From DASRFR01 sp035651455 (GTDB taxonomy: Bacteria > Acidobacteriota > Terriglobia > Terriglobales > Acidobacteriaceae): a DNA stretch of 64,000 nt. The notes under the pieces are model-generated. The model did no database searches and was not told where the DNA came from. It saw nothing but the letters and a program-made list of their open reading frames with translations. A program made the translations under genes and the position numbers. Positions 9,012-18,088 of the stretch are shown piece by piece. Positions within the stretch are counted from its first letter, which is position 1, and each line of letters begins with the position of its first letter. The stretch is from assembly GCA_035651455.1 (NCBI GenBank), contig DASRFR010000058.1, positions 496,001 to 560,000 of the forward strand, read 5' to 3'.

Positions 9012-10165
9012 CAGCGATCGACCTCGCCGAGAACGATATCCAGAGTGCCAATCACAGCGATGACATCTGCCACGAGTTGCCCGCGCACCATGATGTCGAG
9101 CGCCTGCAGGTTTACAAAAGAAGGAGGCCGCACGCGCAGGCGATAGGGCTGAGTGGAGCCATCGCTCACGATGAAGTATCCCAGCTCGCCCTTTGGCGCT
9201 TCAATGGAGTGGTAGATTTCACCGGCGGGCGGCTTAATCACCTTGGGCACTTTGGCCATAATGGGGCCGGACGGAATCTTGCCGACGGCCTGCTCGACGA
9301 TGCGCAGCGACTGCCGCATCTCCGCCATGCGCACCAGGTACCGGTCGTAGGTGTCGCCTTTCTCGCCGATGGGAATCTCAAAATCGAACTCCGAATAGGC
9401 GGCATAAGGCTGGGCTTTGCGGATATCCCACTTCACCCCGCTGGCGCGCAGCACCGGTCCGGTCACGCCCAAGGCGATGCAGTCCTTCGCGGAAATCTTG
9501 CCGACTTCCCTGGTGCGTTCCAGCCAGATCCTGTTAGAAGTCAGCAGCGCTTCGTACTCGTCAATCTTTGGGCGCACGAAGGTGACGAAGTTCTGCACAT
9601 CTTTCTCGAATCCGTCATAAGTCTCGTATTGGCACCCGCCGATACGGAAAGCATGGGTGGTGAGGCGCGCCCCGCAGTACTTTTCGAAAATCTTCAGGAT
9701 TTCTTCCCGGTCGCGGAAGGTGTAGAACAAGGGCGTCATCGCGCCAATATCAAGCGCATGCGTGCCCAGCCAGAGCTGATGACTGGCAATGCGGTTGAGC
9801 TCAGTCAGTATGACGCGGATATAATTCGCCCGCGGCGGAGCCTGAATATTCATCAGCTTCTCCACCGCTTCGCAATATCCCAGGCCGTTGGAGACCGCGG
9901 CCACATAGTCCATGCGGTCGACGTAGGGATTAAACATCGTATAGGTACGGTTTTCGGCGATCTTCTCCACTCCCCGGTGGAGATAACCGATCACGCACTC
10001 GGTGCCAAGCACCTTTTCGCCATCGAGCTTGAGGATGACGCGCAAAACACCGTGCGTCGCGGGATGCTGCGGGCCCATATTGATGATGAGCTCGTTGGAA
10101 TCGAGGAAGGTTTCGTCCCGTTCTCCCAATTCCAAATGCGACATGTACTTGGTCGCGTCGGTCAT
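9011..10165 (-). CDS. nuoD: NADH-quinone oxidoreductase subunit D
   Basis: A 384-residue hydrophilic complex I subunit of the 49-kDa / hydrogenase large-subunit family, which lines the quinone site. Recognisable parts: NMGPQHPATHGVLRVIL near residue 30, ECVIGYLHRGVEKIAENR, MDYVAAVSNGLGYCEAVEKL, and PPSFVNLQALDIMVRGQLVADVIAVIGTLDIVLGEVDR at the C-terminus (split here by the usual His-poor turn). The start overlaps the nuoC stop by 4 bases. It would need a NuoB partner, which is not encoded nearby. Confidence 0.96.
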   Translation of the reverse strand: MTDATKYMSHLELGERDETFLDSNELIINMGPQHPATHGVLRVILKLDGEKVLGTECVIGYLHRGVEKIAENRTYTMFNPYVDRMDYVAAVSNGLGYCEAVEKLMNIQAPPRANYIRVILTELNRIASHQLWLGTHALDIGAMTPLFYTFRDREEILKIFEKYCGARLTTHAFRIGGCQYETYDGFEKDVQNFVTFVRPKIDEYEALLTSNRIWLERTREVGKISAKDCIALGVTGPVLRASGVKWDIRKAQPYAAYSEFDFEIPIGEKGDTYDRYLVRMAEMRQSLRIVEQAVGKIPSGPIMAKVPKVIKPPAGEIYHSIEAPKGELGYFIVSDGSTQPYRLRVRPPSFVNLQALDIMVRGQLVADVIAVIGTLDIVLGEVDR

Positions 10166-10935
10166 TGCCCGCTCTCAATCCCCAGGTTGATTTTGACCCA
10201 CTCGGTGTCCTGCTGAATGATCCCGTAATCCTTGCGCAGCGGAAATCCCTTCCAGTCTTCCGGCAAAAGAATTCGCTTCATGTCCGGATGTCGATCGAAG
10301 CGAATGCCGAACATGTCAAACACTTCCCTCTCCAGCCAGTTCGCCGTTGGCCAGATATCAACGCAGGTGGGCAGAGTCTCACCATCGGCAATCTGGGTCT
10401 TGACGCGAATGCGCTCATTCAGGGGGAACGAGTACAGAATCCACAGAACGTCGAACTGCCTTTGACGCTCCGGATAATGAACCGCGGTGACGTCCACGCA
10501 ATAGTCGAACTGCTCCTGATCGTGCAGGATCTGCAGGATTTCCGGGATAAGTGAGCGGTCAACCTCCATGTAGTTCTGCCCCAGGTAGGTCACCGGATTG
10601 AGCCCCGACCCAAACTGCCGCTTCAGGCGCTGAACCATCGGGCAGTCCCAAGCGACGGGAGCCGGGCCAGCCGGTTTTGCGGGAGCCGCAGGAGTATGGC
10701 CCTCCCCGGCTGGCTTGGCAGCAGCTTTTTCAGCACCCGGCGCAGTCGCTGGACTCTTGGGTGTTGTCTGCGGGGCGCTTGGTGCAGCAGGACCGGCCGT
10801 TTTCTCGGGGGATACTGCCGAGGGATTCGTTTCGGGAGATAAAGAAGATTGAGTGCTCTGGGAAGGCTCACTCGCCGCCGGTTTTTTCCCGCTATCCGGC
10901 TGCGTCGGCATCTTGGACTTATTTTCCTCGGGCAT
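10162..10935 (-). CDS. nuoC: NADH-quinone oxidoreductase subunit C with disordered N-terminal extension
   Basis: A complex I subunit of the 30-kDa family. The C-terminal ~160 residues are typical, with the family signature EREVFDMFGIRFDRHPDMKR followed by LPEDWKGFPLRKDY. Ahead of this sits an unusual ~95-residue leader made almost only of Pro, Ala, Ser, Thr, Lys and Gln. It begins MPEENKSKMP and is predicted to be disordered. The start is uncertain: I prefer ATG at 10935, while a GTG at 10968 adds eleven Arg-rich residues. The stop overlaps nuoD. Placement directly after the PH-like gene instead of nuoB is odd. Confidence 0.92.
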   Translation of the reverse strand: MPEENKSKMPTQPDSGKKPAASEPSQSTQSSLSPETNPSAVSPEKTAGPAAPSAPQTTPKSPATAPGAEKAAAKPAGEGHTPAAPAKPAGPAPVAWDCPMVQRLKRQFGSGLNPVTYLGQNYMEVDRSLIPEILQILHDQEQFDYCVDVTAVHYPERQRQFDVLWILYSFPLNERIRVKTQIADGETLPTCVDIWPTANWLEREVFDMFGIRFDRHPDMKRILLPEDWKGFPLRKDYGIIQQDTEWVKINLGIESGQ

Positions 10936-11052
10936 ACTTACAAAAGCTCGGTCCCTTCGCCGCCGCACTCTGTTTGGAAGAACGTTAACTTCTAACAGCT
11001 TGGCTCTAGGCTGTCAACGACATCCAACCGTGAAACACGCGTTGTGAAGCGC

Positions 11053-11409
11053 TCAGCGCCGAGCCGATTGAAACTGCTCCACCAGGTCACGAATGCGTTG
11101 AGCATCATGCTTGCGGTGACCGTGGCTAAGGATCGGATTCGTGCCGCCGGCAGAGTCAATGCGAATGTCCGACCACAGCAACCCGGTCGAGATTCTCACC
11201 GAAGCCACCGCACCGATCGCGATGCTTTCCTGGTCAGTGCCAAAGAATCGCGGCTTTATGCGCAATACATGTTCTGGACTGACCACGATTCGTGTGGGAA
11301 ACCAAAGATTGCCTTTGGTCCAGCGGCTGGCGACAAAGGTTTCTGCCTGTCCCGCTGGAACTGGCGGCACTGGCCCGGTTACACCCACTCCAGAGCGCCC
11401 TTCTTCCAT
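11053..11409 (-). CDS. Small PH-domain-like protein between nuoA and nuoC
   Basis: A 118-residue soluble protein in the position where nuoB normally lies. The core (about residues 37-112) alternates short strands (WFPTRIVVSPEHVLRI, ESIAIGAVASVRIS, WSDIRIDSA) and ends in a single helix, DAQRIRDLVEQFQ. That is the bacterial pleckstrin-homology (bPH) pattern of seven strands and a closing helix. It has no cysteines at all, so it cannot be a divergent NuoB, which binds cluster N2 through four cysteines. It starts with ATG at 11409, overlapping nuoA by 31 bases; a GTG at 11388 is an alternative. Fold assignment is by eye. Confidence 0.5.
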   Translation of the reverse strand: MEEGRSGVGVTGPVPPVPAGQAETFVASRWTKGNLWFPTRIVVSPEHVLRIKPRFFGTDQESIAIGAVASVRISTGLLWSDIRIDSAGGTNPILSHGHRKHDAQRIRDLVEQFQSARR

Positions 11410-11735
11410 ATCCAGACGTAGCCCACAATCAGGATCGCCAGGAAAATCAGCATTTCGACCAGGCCAAACACGCCAAACGCCTTGAACTGCACGGCCCAGG
11501 GAAACAGAAAGATAGTCTCCACATCGAAGACCACGAACAGGATGGCCACAATATAAAAGCGTACCGTGTAGCGCCCACGCGCGCTGTCCAGGGGATCAAT
11601 GCCGCATTCATACGGCATCAGTTTGGTGCGATTCGGATTACTCGGACGGACCAGCTTGGCGGCAATGAGCGTGATCGGTATCAATACAGCGATGATCCCG
11701 ATGAATAAGAATATGGGTACGTAGTTCTGCGGCAT
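11379..11735 (-). CDS. nuoA: NADH-quinone oxidoreductase subunit A
   Basis: A 118-residue complex I membrane subunit with three helices. Family marks: PYECGIDPLDSARGRY in the first loop (with the conserved Cys that reports conformational state), FYIVAILFVVFDVETIFLFPWA in helix 2 and FLAILIVGYVWIWKKGALEW at the end. The ATG at 11735 is preceded by AAAGGGG six bases upstream. It is the first gene of the operon, and a sigma70-type promoter lies just ahead. Confidence 0.96.
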   Translation of the reverse strand: MPQNYVPIFLFIGIIAVLIPITLIAAKLVRPSNPNRTKLMPYECGIDPLDSARGRYTVRFYIVAILFVVFDVETIFLFPWAVQFKAFGVFGLVEMLIFLAILIVGYVWIWKKGALEWV

Positions 11736-11789
11736 CGGCGCCCCTTTGGGACACTGTTCTCGTTTGCTTGCTACAATCCGGAGACGATC

Positions 11790-11818
11790 ATAGTACCGCC
11801 GAAGCCTTGTCGCTTCAA
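11790..11818 (-). promoter_or_regulatory. Sigma70-type promoter of the nuo operon
   Basis: On the minus strand TTGAAG (11818-11813) and TACTAT (11795-11790) are separated by 17 bases. That is close to the TTGACA/TATAAT consensus at the ideal spacing. Transcription would begin near 11783, giving a leader of roughly 50 bases before nuoA. Confidence 0.6.
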
Positions 11819-11924
11819 GAAGGAAGCGTCACCAAGTCAATCCTCATGTGAGGAAAAATCGAAGCAGGTGGATACAGGCTTTCCAATTAAAGCGGGGTGC
11901 GCGAGCGAGGCCCGCAAGACCGGG

Positions 11925-11952
11925 TTTCGGCAAATGGGTCTCCATTTATAAT
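11925..11952 (+). promoter_or_regulatory. Promoter of lysS (perfect -10, weak -35)
   Basis: TATAAT is perfect at 11947-11952. The best -35 candidate, TTTCGG at 11925-11930, is 16 bases away and matches poorly. The leader to the TTG start would be only about 25 bases, which leaves no room for a T-box or riboswitch. Confidence 0.5.
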
Positions 11953-11983
11953 CTCCGTTCATCCCAGGACACTAAGGACGCCA

Positions 11984-13576
11984 TTGGCACTCGACGAAGA
12001 CATTTATGCACTGCGCCGTGACAAGCTGAAACAGATCGAAGCTCTCGGCCAACAGACTTATCCCACGCGCTACGATTTCACGCACACGATTCCCCAAGTG
12101 CTCGCGAGTTATTCCGACAAAACCGCCGAGCAACTTGAAAATCCGCGGGTGAAGGTGCGAGTCGCGGGCCGGATCATGGCTATTCGCCTTATGGGAAAGG
12201 CCGGCTTTGCACACCTGCAACAGGGCGGCGCCAAGCTGCAGATCTATATCAAGAAAGATGCCGTCGGGGAGAAAGGTTTTGAGCTTTACAAGCTGCTCGA
12301 CCTTGGCGATCACATCGGAGTCAGCGGATACCTTTTTCGAACGCGTACAGGGGAGTTGACTGTCCACGTGGAAGAAATCACATTTTTATCCAAAGATCTT
12401 CTGCCTCTACCGGAGAAATGGCACGGCCTGACCGACGTTGAGCTTCGTTATCGGCGCCGCTATGTCGACCTGGTCATGAACCCTGAGGTCCGCCAGGTCT
12501 TTTTAAAGCGCAGCCAGCTGGTGCAATCGCTGCGCAGGTTCTTCGACTCGCACGGGTTTATCGAAGTGGAAACCCCGATGATGCACCCCATCGCGGGTGG
12601 GGCCGTCGCCAAGCCTTTCAAGACGTACCACAACACGCTCGATATGGACCTGTTCCTGCGCATCGCGCCAGAACTCTACCTGAAGCGACTTGTGGTAGGC
12701 GGCCTAGACCGCGTGTACGAGATCAATCGTAATTTCCGCAACGAGGGCCTGGGCTGGCGTTGGAATCCGGAGTTCACCATGCTCGAAGCCTACATGGCCT
12801 ATTCGGACTACCGCGGCATCATGGACCTGACCCAGGCGTCGATTATCCAGGGCGTCAAAGACGTGATTGGGGGCGCCATGACGCAATGGGGTGACGAGCA
12901 GATCGACTGGTCTGAATCGAACTGGCGCCGCATGACGATGCGCGAAGCGATTGGCGAGTTCTGGCCTGAATCCGCGGGCGCCAAACCACAGCTCAGCGAC
13001 TTCGTGTCGCACGATTCCGTGCGCGCCCTGGTGCAGCGGTTCAATACCGGCCACTCGCACATGGCATACGATCCCAATGATCCCGCAGGCAAGACCATTG
13101 CGAACTTGTTCGAGGCGGTTGCCGAAGAGCACCTGATGCAGCCGACGATTATTTACGAGTTTCCCACTGCCGTGTCGCCGCTCTCCAAGAAAAAAGCCGA
13201 CGAGCCGGACTGGACAGAGCGCTTCGAAATGTTTGCCGGGCAGATGGAAATATCCAATGGGTTCAGCGAGCTGAACGATCCCGAGGACCAGCGGCAGCGC
13301 TTCGAGCAACAGCTCACGGAACGGGAACGCGGGGACGAAGAAGCTCACCAGATGGACGAAGACTACATACGCGCACTTTCGTACGGCATGCCGCCGGTTG
13401 GCGGCGTCGGTATCGGCATCGACCGTCTCTGCATGCTGATCACAGATTCACACACCATCCGGGACGTAATCCTGTTCCCCCTGCTAAGAGCGGAGAGTAA
13501 GCAGGAAGGCAAAGGCGAAGTATCCGCGGGCTCAATGGAGCCGAACGAAAGGGCAGACCGGAAGAAAGAGGCGTAA
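11984..13576 (+). CDS. lysS: Lysine--tRNA ligase (class II)
   Basis: Charges tRNA-Lys with lysine in the cytoplasm. An N-terminal OB-fold anticodon-binding domain (about residues 55-155) precedes a class II catalytic core. Motif 1 is at FIEVETPMMHP (about residue 190), motif 2 at YEINRNFRNEGLG, and motif 3 at GGVGIGIDRLCML near the end. The start is placed at TTG 11984 because AAGGA lies six bases upstream and the protein then begins LALDEDIYALR, as lysyl-tRNA synthetases do. An in-frame ATG upstream would add an unrelated leader. The product is 530 residues, with a charged tail of about 28 residues beyond motif 3 that is not essential to the fold. Confidence 0.95.
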   Translation: MALDEDIYALRRDKLKQIEALGQQTYPTRYDFTHTIPQVLASYSDKTAEQLENPRVKVRVAGRIMAIRLMGKAGFAHLQQGGAKLQIYIKKDAVGEKGFELYKLLDLGDHIGVSGYLFRTRTGELTVHVEEITFLSKDLLPLPEKWHGLTDVELRYRRRYVDLVMNPEVRQVFLKRSQLVQSLRRFFDSHGFIEVETPMMHPIAGGAVAKPFKTYHNTLDMDLFLRIAPELYLKRLVVGGLDRVYEINRNFRNEGLGWRWNPEFTMLEAYMAYSDYRGIMDLTQASIIQGVKDVIGGAMTQWGDEQIDWSESNWRRMTMREAIGEFWPESAGAKPQLSDFVSHDSVRALVQRFNTGHSHMAYDPNDPAGKTIANLFEAVAEEHLMQPTIIYEFPTAVSPLSKKKADEPDWTERFEMFAGQMEISNGFSELNDPEDQRQRFEQQLTERERGDEEAHQMDEDYIRALSYGMPPVGGVGIGIDRLCMLITDSHTIRDVILFPLLRAESKQEGKGEVSAGSMEPNERADRKKEA

Positions 13577-13712
13577 GGGACGAGCTTTGGTTCCATTCGC
13601 TACCGGCGAGCATAGCCAGAGCACGGCGGATATGAGACATACACGCCGAGGGTATTTGACCGCAGTCTCCAGATATTCCGCGTCTTCCCCCGTCCTCTAA
13701 AATCTAAGCATC

Positions 13713-15173
13713 ATGCGTTTCGATCTTGATTCTGAGACCAGGCGCCGACTGGGTCACAAGCTCATCGACCAGGTTGACGCATACTTCTCGTCGCTTCCTG
13801 ATCGGCCTGTACAACTCCCATCCGACCGGCGCACCTACGGTGCATTGCACGATAGCTTGCCCGAGCTGGGGGCCGATCCCGCCGCAGTCCTAGACAACCT
13901 CTGCCGGGAACTCGTCGACCAGGGTTTCCACGTGCCCAGCGCCAACTACTTCGGCCTGATGAACCCGACCCCCACCTACATGGGCTTTGTGGCGGAGGCC
14001 CTGGTGGCGGCTCTCAACCCGCAACTGGCGACACTCGCGCGCTCGCAGCTTGCATCAAAGATTGAACTGGAGACGGTTCGCTGGATTGGGGAGCGCGTCG
14101 GCTGGCCGGGCGAATTTAACGGCACTTTCACCAGTGGAGGCAACGAGGCCAATTTCAGCGGCATGGCGCTGGCTCTCGCGCATAACTTCCCCGATGCGGT
14201 AGAGATAGGCGTGGGCAGCCTCGGCGCACAGCCCGCGGCTTACGCGTCTGCCGAATCGCACCATTCTCTGGATAAGTCTGCCGGACTTCTCGGTTTCGGG
14301 CGCCGGGGACTGCGCCGCATTCCGGTGAACGAACGCGCGCAGATGGATCCCGCCCCGCTCGAAGCAGCCATCCAGCGGGACCTTGCTGCGGGGAAGAAAC
14401 CATTCTGCGTAGTAGCTACTGCAGGAACCACGAACTCGGGCTCTGTCGACGATCTTCGGGCGATCTCCGAAATCTGCCGCCGGCACGATCTCTGGCTTCA
14501 CGTCGACGGCGCTTATGGCGCGGCGGTAATTTTTTCCGACCAGCATCGGCACCTGGTGCGCGGGCTTGAACTCGCGGATTCCATCACCATCGATCCACAC
14601 AAATGGCTGGCGATGCCTTTTGCGGCTGGAGTGATCCTCACCTCTCATCCCGAAGCACTCATGCAGGCCTTCTCAGTGACTGCTCCCTACATGCCGAAGG
14701 CAGGCGGCGCTATCTTGCCCGATAATGCGCGGATCAGCACCCAATGGACGCGGCGCATGAATTCCTTAAAGCTCTGGTTGACATTGCGCGTGCACGGCCG
14801 ACTCGCCTACGAAGAGCACATTCACAGGCAGCTATCACTGGCTCATTCCTTCGCTGACTGGGTGAGGGGATCGGAACACTTCGAGTTGGCAGTGGAACCA
14901 GTCCTGCCGATCATAACCTTTCGCTTGAAGTCAGCCAGCCTAAGCGCCGAGGAACGCAAGTCGGCTCATGAGGCAATCGTCGAAGAGGTTACTCGCGACG
15001 GCACGCGCTGGATTTCCGAAACTGTATTGCGCGGCGAAAGCGTGCTCCGCATGATGGTGATCAGCTACCTGACCGAGGAGCGCCACTTGAAAGATCTGCA
15101 GGAGAGTTTAAGTTCGGCCGTCAAAAGTAGTGGCGGCGGGTCGAACCGCGTGAACGTTTGTTGGCATCCGTAA
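13713..15173 (+). CDS. Pyridoxal-5'-phosphate-dependent group II decarboxylase
   Basis: A 486-residue aminotransferase-fold enzyme of the aromatic-amino-acid/glutamate decarboxylase group. The Schiff-base lysine is Lys297 in SITIDPHKWL. Other family marks are NGTFTSGGNEAN (phosphate loop), VVATAGTTNSGSVDDL, and HVDGAYGAAV with the Asp that contacts the pyridine nitrogen. Substrate cannot be read with confidence. The length and N-terminus resemble bacterial members annotated as aromatic-L-amino-acid or aspartate 1-decarboxylases. It stands alone, converging on the M49 peptidase gene. Confidence 0.88.
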   Translation: MRFDLDSETRRRLGHKLIDQVDAYFSSLPDRPVQLPSDRRTYGALHDSLPELGADPAAVLDNLCRELVDQGFHVPSANYFGLMNPTPTYMGFVAEALVAALNPQLATLARSQLASKIELETVRWIGERVGWPGEFNGTFTSGGNEANFSGMALALAHNFPDAVEIGVGSLGAQPAAYASAESHHSLDKSAGLLGFGRRGLRRIPVNERAQMDPAPLEAAIQRDLAAGKKPFCVVATAGTTNSGSVDDLRAISEICRRHDLWLHVDGAYGAAVIFSDQHRHLVRGLELADSITIDPHKWLAMPFAAGVILTSHPEALMQAFSVTAPYMPKAGGAILPDNARISTQWTRRMNSLKLWLTLRVHGRLAYEEHIHRQLSLAHSFADWVRGSEHFELAVEPVLPIITFRLKSASLSAEERKSAHEAIVEEVTRDGTRWISETVLRGESVLRMMVISYLTEERHLKDLQESLSSAVKSSGGGSNRVNVCWHP

Positions 15174-15270
15174 GAAAACAAAGAGTGCACGCAAGCGGAA
15201 TCTGGCGAATCACTAGCCTGCGTTCAACTGATACTTTAACTTTGAAAAAGCAAGCTCGGGCTCATGCAGG

Positions 15271-15330
15271 AAAGCGGCGCTACCGTAGCGTACCTCTGGC
15301 CACATTGAGACGCTGGGTCGGTAGCGCTTT
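15271..15330. repeat. Long inverted repeat between convergent genes, possible bidirectional terminator
   Basis: AAAGCGGCGCTACCG (15271-15285) is mirrored by CGGTAGCGCTTT (15319-15330), pairing about 12 bases apart from a two-base bulge, with a 33-base loop. It lies between the decarboxylase stop and the peptidase stop. There is no long T-run, so a classical intrinsic terminator is not proven. Confidence 0.35.
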
Positions 15331-15350
15331 GCCGTCACTCTCAGTTCGAT

Positions 15351-17468
15351 CTAGTTCGCCATCTTCGCCGTTTTTGCCGGCTTCGCTTTTACCTCAGGCT
15401 TGGCCGAAGGAATCAAACCGTTGTCGTACATCGCACCGTATGCCAGATACTGCTGCGTGGGATCCGGCGGATAGCTCAAGTCGACGCTGGCAATTTTTCC
15501 GTTCTCGCCAAAGTGGGCGGTGAGTGTTGAATTGATACCTGCCCAGTAGGTTGGCAAATTCAACTTCTTGTATCGGGCGATAACCTGATCGCGAAGGGCG
15601 GGGTCGAAATGCACCCCGTATTGGTCGATCAACGCTTTGATCGCTTCATAGTCCCCTTCCGCTTTGATGCGCATCAGCTCCGCCAAAAGCATCCCGACAC
15701 CCTGGTGCATTTTGTGATAGTCCTGTACCTGGATGTAGGTTTTCCCCTCGCGATCAAACTGCTCGATGGAGCCCAACACTTTATCGCGAATGTAATTCAC
15801 GATCAGCTGCCGATCGCGCTCGTGGTCCTCCTCGATAGTATTTCCCTTGGGAATGCGCCGAAGCTGGGTAAGGGGCGCAAGCACTGCCGAATCGTACATG
15901 GTCTTGGCAACCGCATCCTGATCGGAGACGAGCCCCAGTTCTTTCAGCTTCGGATCCCAGGCGTTCCATAACGCCATCAGGTCGGCCCGTGCCTCCTCCA
16001 ACGTCGAGAAGTATTCTTTCAGGTAGGTTTGTGCCCCGCCTTTCAAGCGCTCACTCAGCTTCCCGGAACCGTGACCAATTACCTCGTGCAAAGCCGTATT
16101 CAAATCTTCCGCTTCAAAGCCATATTTTGCCGCGCGGGCGGCAACTTCGGGGTTCGCGGAGAACTCCTGCGCTGCGGAGTGCCCAGTCGCGCCGTAGAGA
16201 GCCCGCGTGCTGCTGGTGAAAAGGAAGTTCTTGGTGCCGTACTTCTCGTGAATTTCGTTTTCGTTCGGCAGATTATCGCCGATGGTGGTTACGCTGAAAT
16301 CACCGGTTTCGACGAGAGTGTCGATCGCCTTTACAACTGGGGGCTTAAAGGTCTGTCGTTTGTACTGATCGTCCCAGGGAGCCTTTTGTTCGAAGTACTC
16401 AGCATTTTGCGCGAGCTTTTCCATGGTTGCCGTGACCGGTTTGTCAGTCACGCAAACGAAGCTCTGGGCACTTCCTTTTGCTCCCCGGGCATCCCGGTAT
16501 ACTTCGACAAAACCGTTGTCGAAATCGACGGTCGAATTGTCCTGCACCCACTCTGTTCCGAACTGCAGCCACGCCTGGGGATCTCCCGTCTGGAAGTAGC
16601 GAATGAGGGCAGTAATTGCCTTTGCCTGTCCTGGATTCGCCACGTCCCGCGCCTTCTCCAGATACTGGTTGGCTCGTCTCAAGTACGTGGCGTAGAGTCC
16701 GGGAGGCACTTTACCATCGGGCGTACCGGATCGGTAGACCTCTTCGCGAAGCTTGCCATCCTTTCCCTTCACCACGCGCGAGTTCAGCGGATATTTTTCC
16801 TGAAAATTCTTGAGATCTGCGAGCGTGATGCCCTGGTAAAAAGTATTTGAGCTTGCCTGGATAATGTCTAAACCGCCTTCGGGACTCTTGGCAGTCACCA
16901 TTGGTTCGAAATTGGGGTCAAACAGTGAAGGGCGAAGATCCTCCAATTCCTTCTGCAATTGCGCGGCCGTCGGGATCGCCGGCAAATCGGCGTACCGTGT
17001 CTTGAAGGCGCCGTTTTTCTGCGCCATAGAGGCAGCCTGCTGCAACTCTTCGAAAGTGAATGTCGGAAGAAATTTTTGCGAGGTGATCTCGTTGTGGTTA
17101 CCGCGATTGGCCCAGAACAGTTTGGCAAACGCAGTAATTTTCGGTTTCACCGCAGGATCAAGGCCTTCGCCATGGGCGACGACCTCTTCCAGTAAGCGCT
17201 TCTGCCGTACGCCAAACCGTGAAAACTGATCGTACGCAATAGGGTCGATGGCAATGGCAGCTTGGGTAAGCCAATAGGCTAATTGTTGCTGACGAGGGTC
17301 GAGCGATTTAAAGCTCTCGACGTCGACGCGCACAAATCCAGTGTCGCCGACGCGCTCGATTAGCGAATTACTCGCTGCCGCAGGCTGATCCTGCGCGAAG
17401 CTAAAGGGGATGAGCAGGACAGCAGCGCAGATCATGAAAAAGTGAGAAGAACAAATGTTTCTGTGCAA
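15351..17468 (-). CDS. Secreted dipeptidyl-peptidase III-like zinc peptidase (M49)
   Basis: A protein of about 705 residues with the M49 signature HEVIGHGSGKL (residues 461-471 from the chosen start): HExxGH supplies two zinc-binding histidines and the catalytic Glu. The third zinc-ligand region, LEEARADLMALW, follows about 30 residues later. M49 enzymes release dipeptides from oligopeptide N-termini. The start is set at TTG 17468 because GGAGG lies 4 bases upstream. The product then begins with basic residues, a hydrophobic core and FSFAQ, a good signal peptide, so the enzyme is probably periplasmic, unlike cytosolic eukaryotic DPP III. An ATG at 17543 would add 25 residues. Confidence 0.85.
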   Translation of the reverse strand: MHRNICSSHFFMICAAVLLIPFSFAQDQPAAASNSLIERVGDTGFVRVDVESFKSLDPRQQQLAYWLTQAAIAIDPIAYDQFSRFGVRQKRLLEEVVAHGEGLDPAVKPKITAFAKLFWANRGNHNEITSQKFLPTFTFEELQQAASMAQKNGAFKTRYADLPAIPTAAQLQKELEDLRPSLFDPNFEPMVTAKSPEGGLDIIQASSNTFYQGITLADLKNFQEKYPLNSRVVKGKDGKLREEVYRSGTPDGKVPPGLYATYLRRANQYLEKARDVANPGQAKAITALIRYFQTGDPQAWLQFGTEWVQDNSTVDFDNGFVEVYRDARGAKGSAQSFVCVTDKPVTATMEKLAQNAEYFEQKAPWDDQYKRQTFKPPVVKAIDTLVETGDFSVTTIGDNLPNENEIHEKYGTKNFLFTSSTRALYGATGHSAAQEFSANPEVAARAAKYGFEAEDLNTALHEVIGHGSGKLSERLKGGAQTYLKEYFSTLEEARADLMALWNAWDPKLKELGLVSDQDAVAKTMYDSAVLAPLTQLRRIPKGNTIEEDHERDRQLIVNYIRDKVLGSIEQFDREGKTYIQVQDYHKMHQGVGMLLAELMRIKAEGDYEAIKALIDQYGVHFDPALRDQVIARYKKLNLPTYWAGINSTLTAHFGENGKIASVDLSYPPDPTQQYLAYGAMYDNGLIPSAKPEVKAKPAKTAKMAN

Positions 17469-17674
17469 TGATCCTCCAGAGTGCGATCCAGGCAGACGCA
17501 GGCGCCCGTGGGCGACACCCGCTGTCGAAGCAAAGAACGCCATAAAAACTCTTTATCTTAAATAAAAGACGGGTAAGCTGCAGGAAAGTCTCAAGCAAGC
17601 TCTCGAATGCACCGCAATCGGGCTCCTGAAGCGCGGCGAATCCGCGGGAGCGGCGAAGGGAGAGTGGCTGGTCG

Positions 17675-18088
17675 CTATTGCTGGTCCGCGGCCTTACAGC
17701 GCGAGGCAATGTCGCGAACACTTTTGGCGTCTTTTACCTGGAACGGCACGCCATCAACTCCATGCACAGTATCGGATGGATTGCTGCCGGACTTTTCCGG
17801 ACGAATTCCTGCCTTGATGGTTCCCGGGCGCACTCGCCCCGTCGCTTCCACCTGGTGATTGCGCAGCTGATCGAGCTTGGTTCCGACACCTTTCAAAACG
17901 TAAACCATACCCGTGTTGGTATCCACTACGATGTAATTGCCGCGATCTCCCCGAAGACATCCACGCACGACTGTCTCTCCCGACGGGGGCTCACTTCCGG
18001 TGGGCGCCTGGGCATTTGACGATTGTGGCGCGAATGCACCTACCCACAGCAGCGATAAACACAAAAGAATTCTGCAAATCAAATTCAT
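17675..18088 (-). CDS. Small secreted protein, DUF5818-like
   Basis: A 137-residue protein with a signal peptide (MNLICRILLCLSLLWVGAFA) and a mature domain of about 100 residues. The segment VVRGCLRGDRGNYIVVD then YVLKGVG and HQVEATGRV is the OB-like pattern I associate with small Acidobacterial secreted proteins of the DUF5818 type. The start is the ATG at 18088 with GGAG eight bases upstream. A Cys near the domain start and one near the C-terminus could pair. Function unknown. It lies between the porin gene and the peptidase on the same strand. Confidence 0.6.
   Translation of the reverse strand: MNLICRILLCLSLLWVGAFAPQSSNAQAPTGSEPPSGETVVRGCLRGDRGNYIVVDTNTGMVYVLKGVGTKLDQLRNHQVEATGRVRPGTIKAGIRPEKSGSNPSDTVHGVDGVPFQVKDAKSVRDIASRCKAADQQ

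Noticed and set aside
9077..10216. 379-codon open frame antisense to nuoD
   Set aside because: It lies wholly over nuoD, whose sense product carries all NuoD motifs; the antisense product has no recognisable domain.
11800..11984. T-box or lysine riboswitch before lysS
   Set aside because: The likely transcript leader is only about 25 bases; no specifier loop or terminator hairpin is visible.
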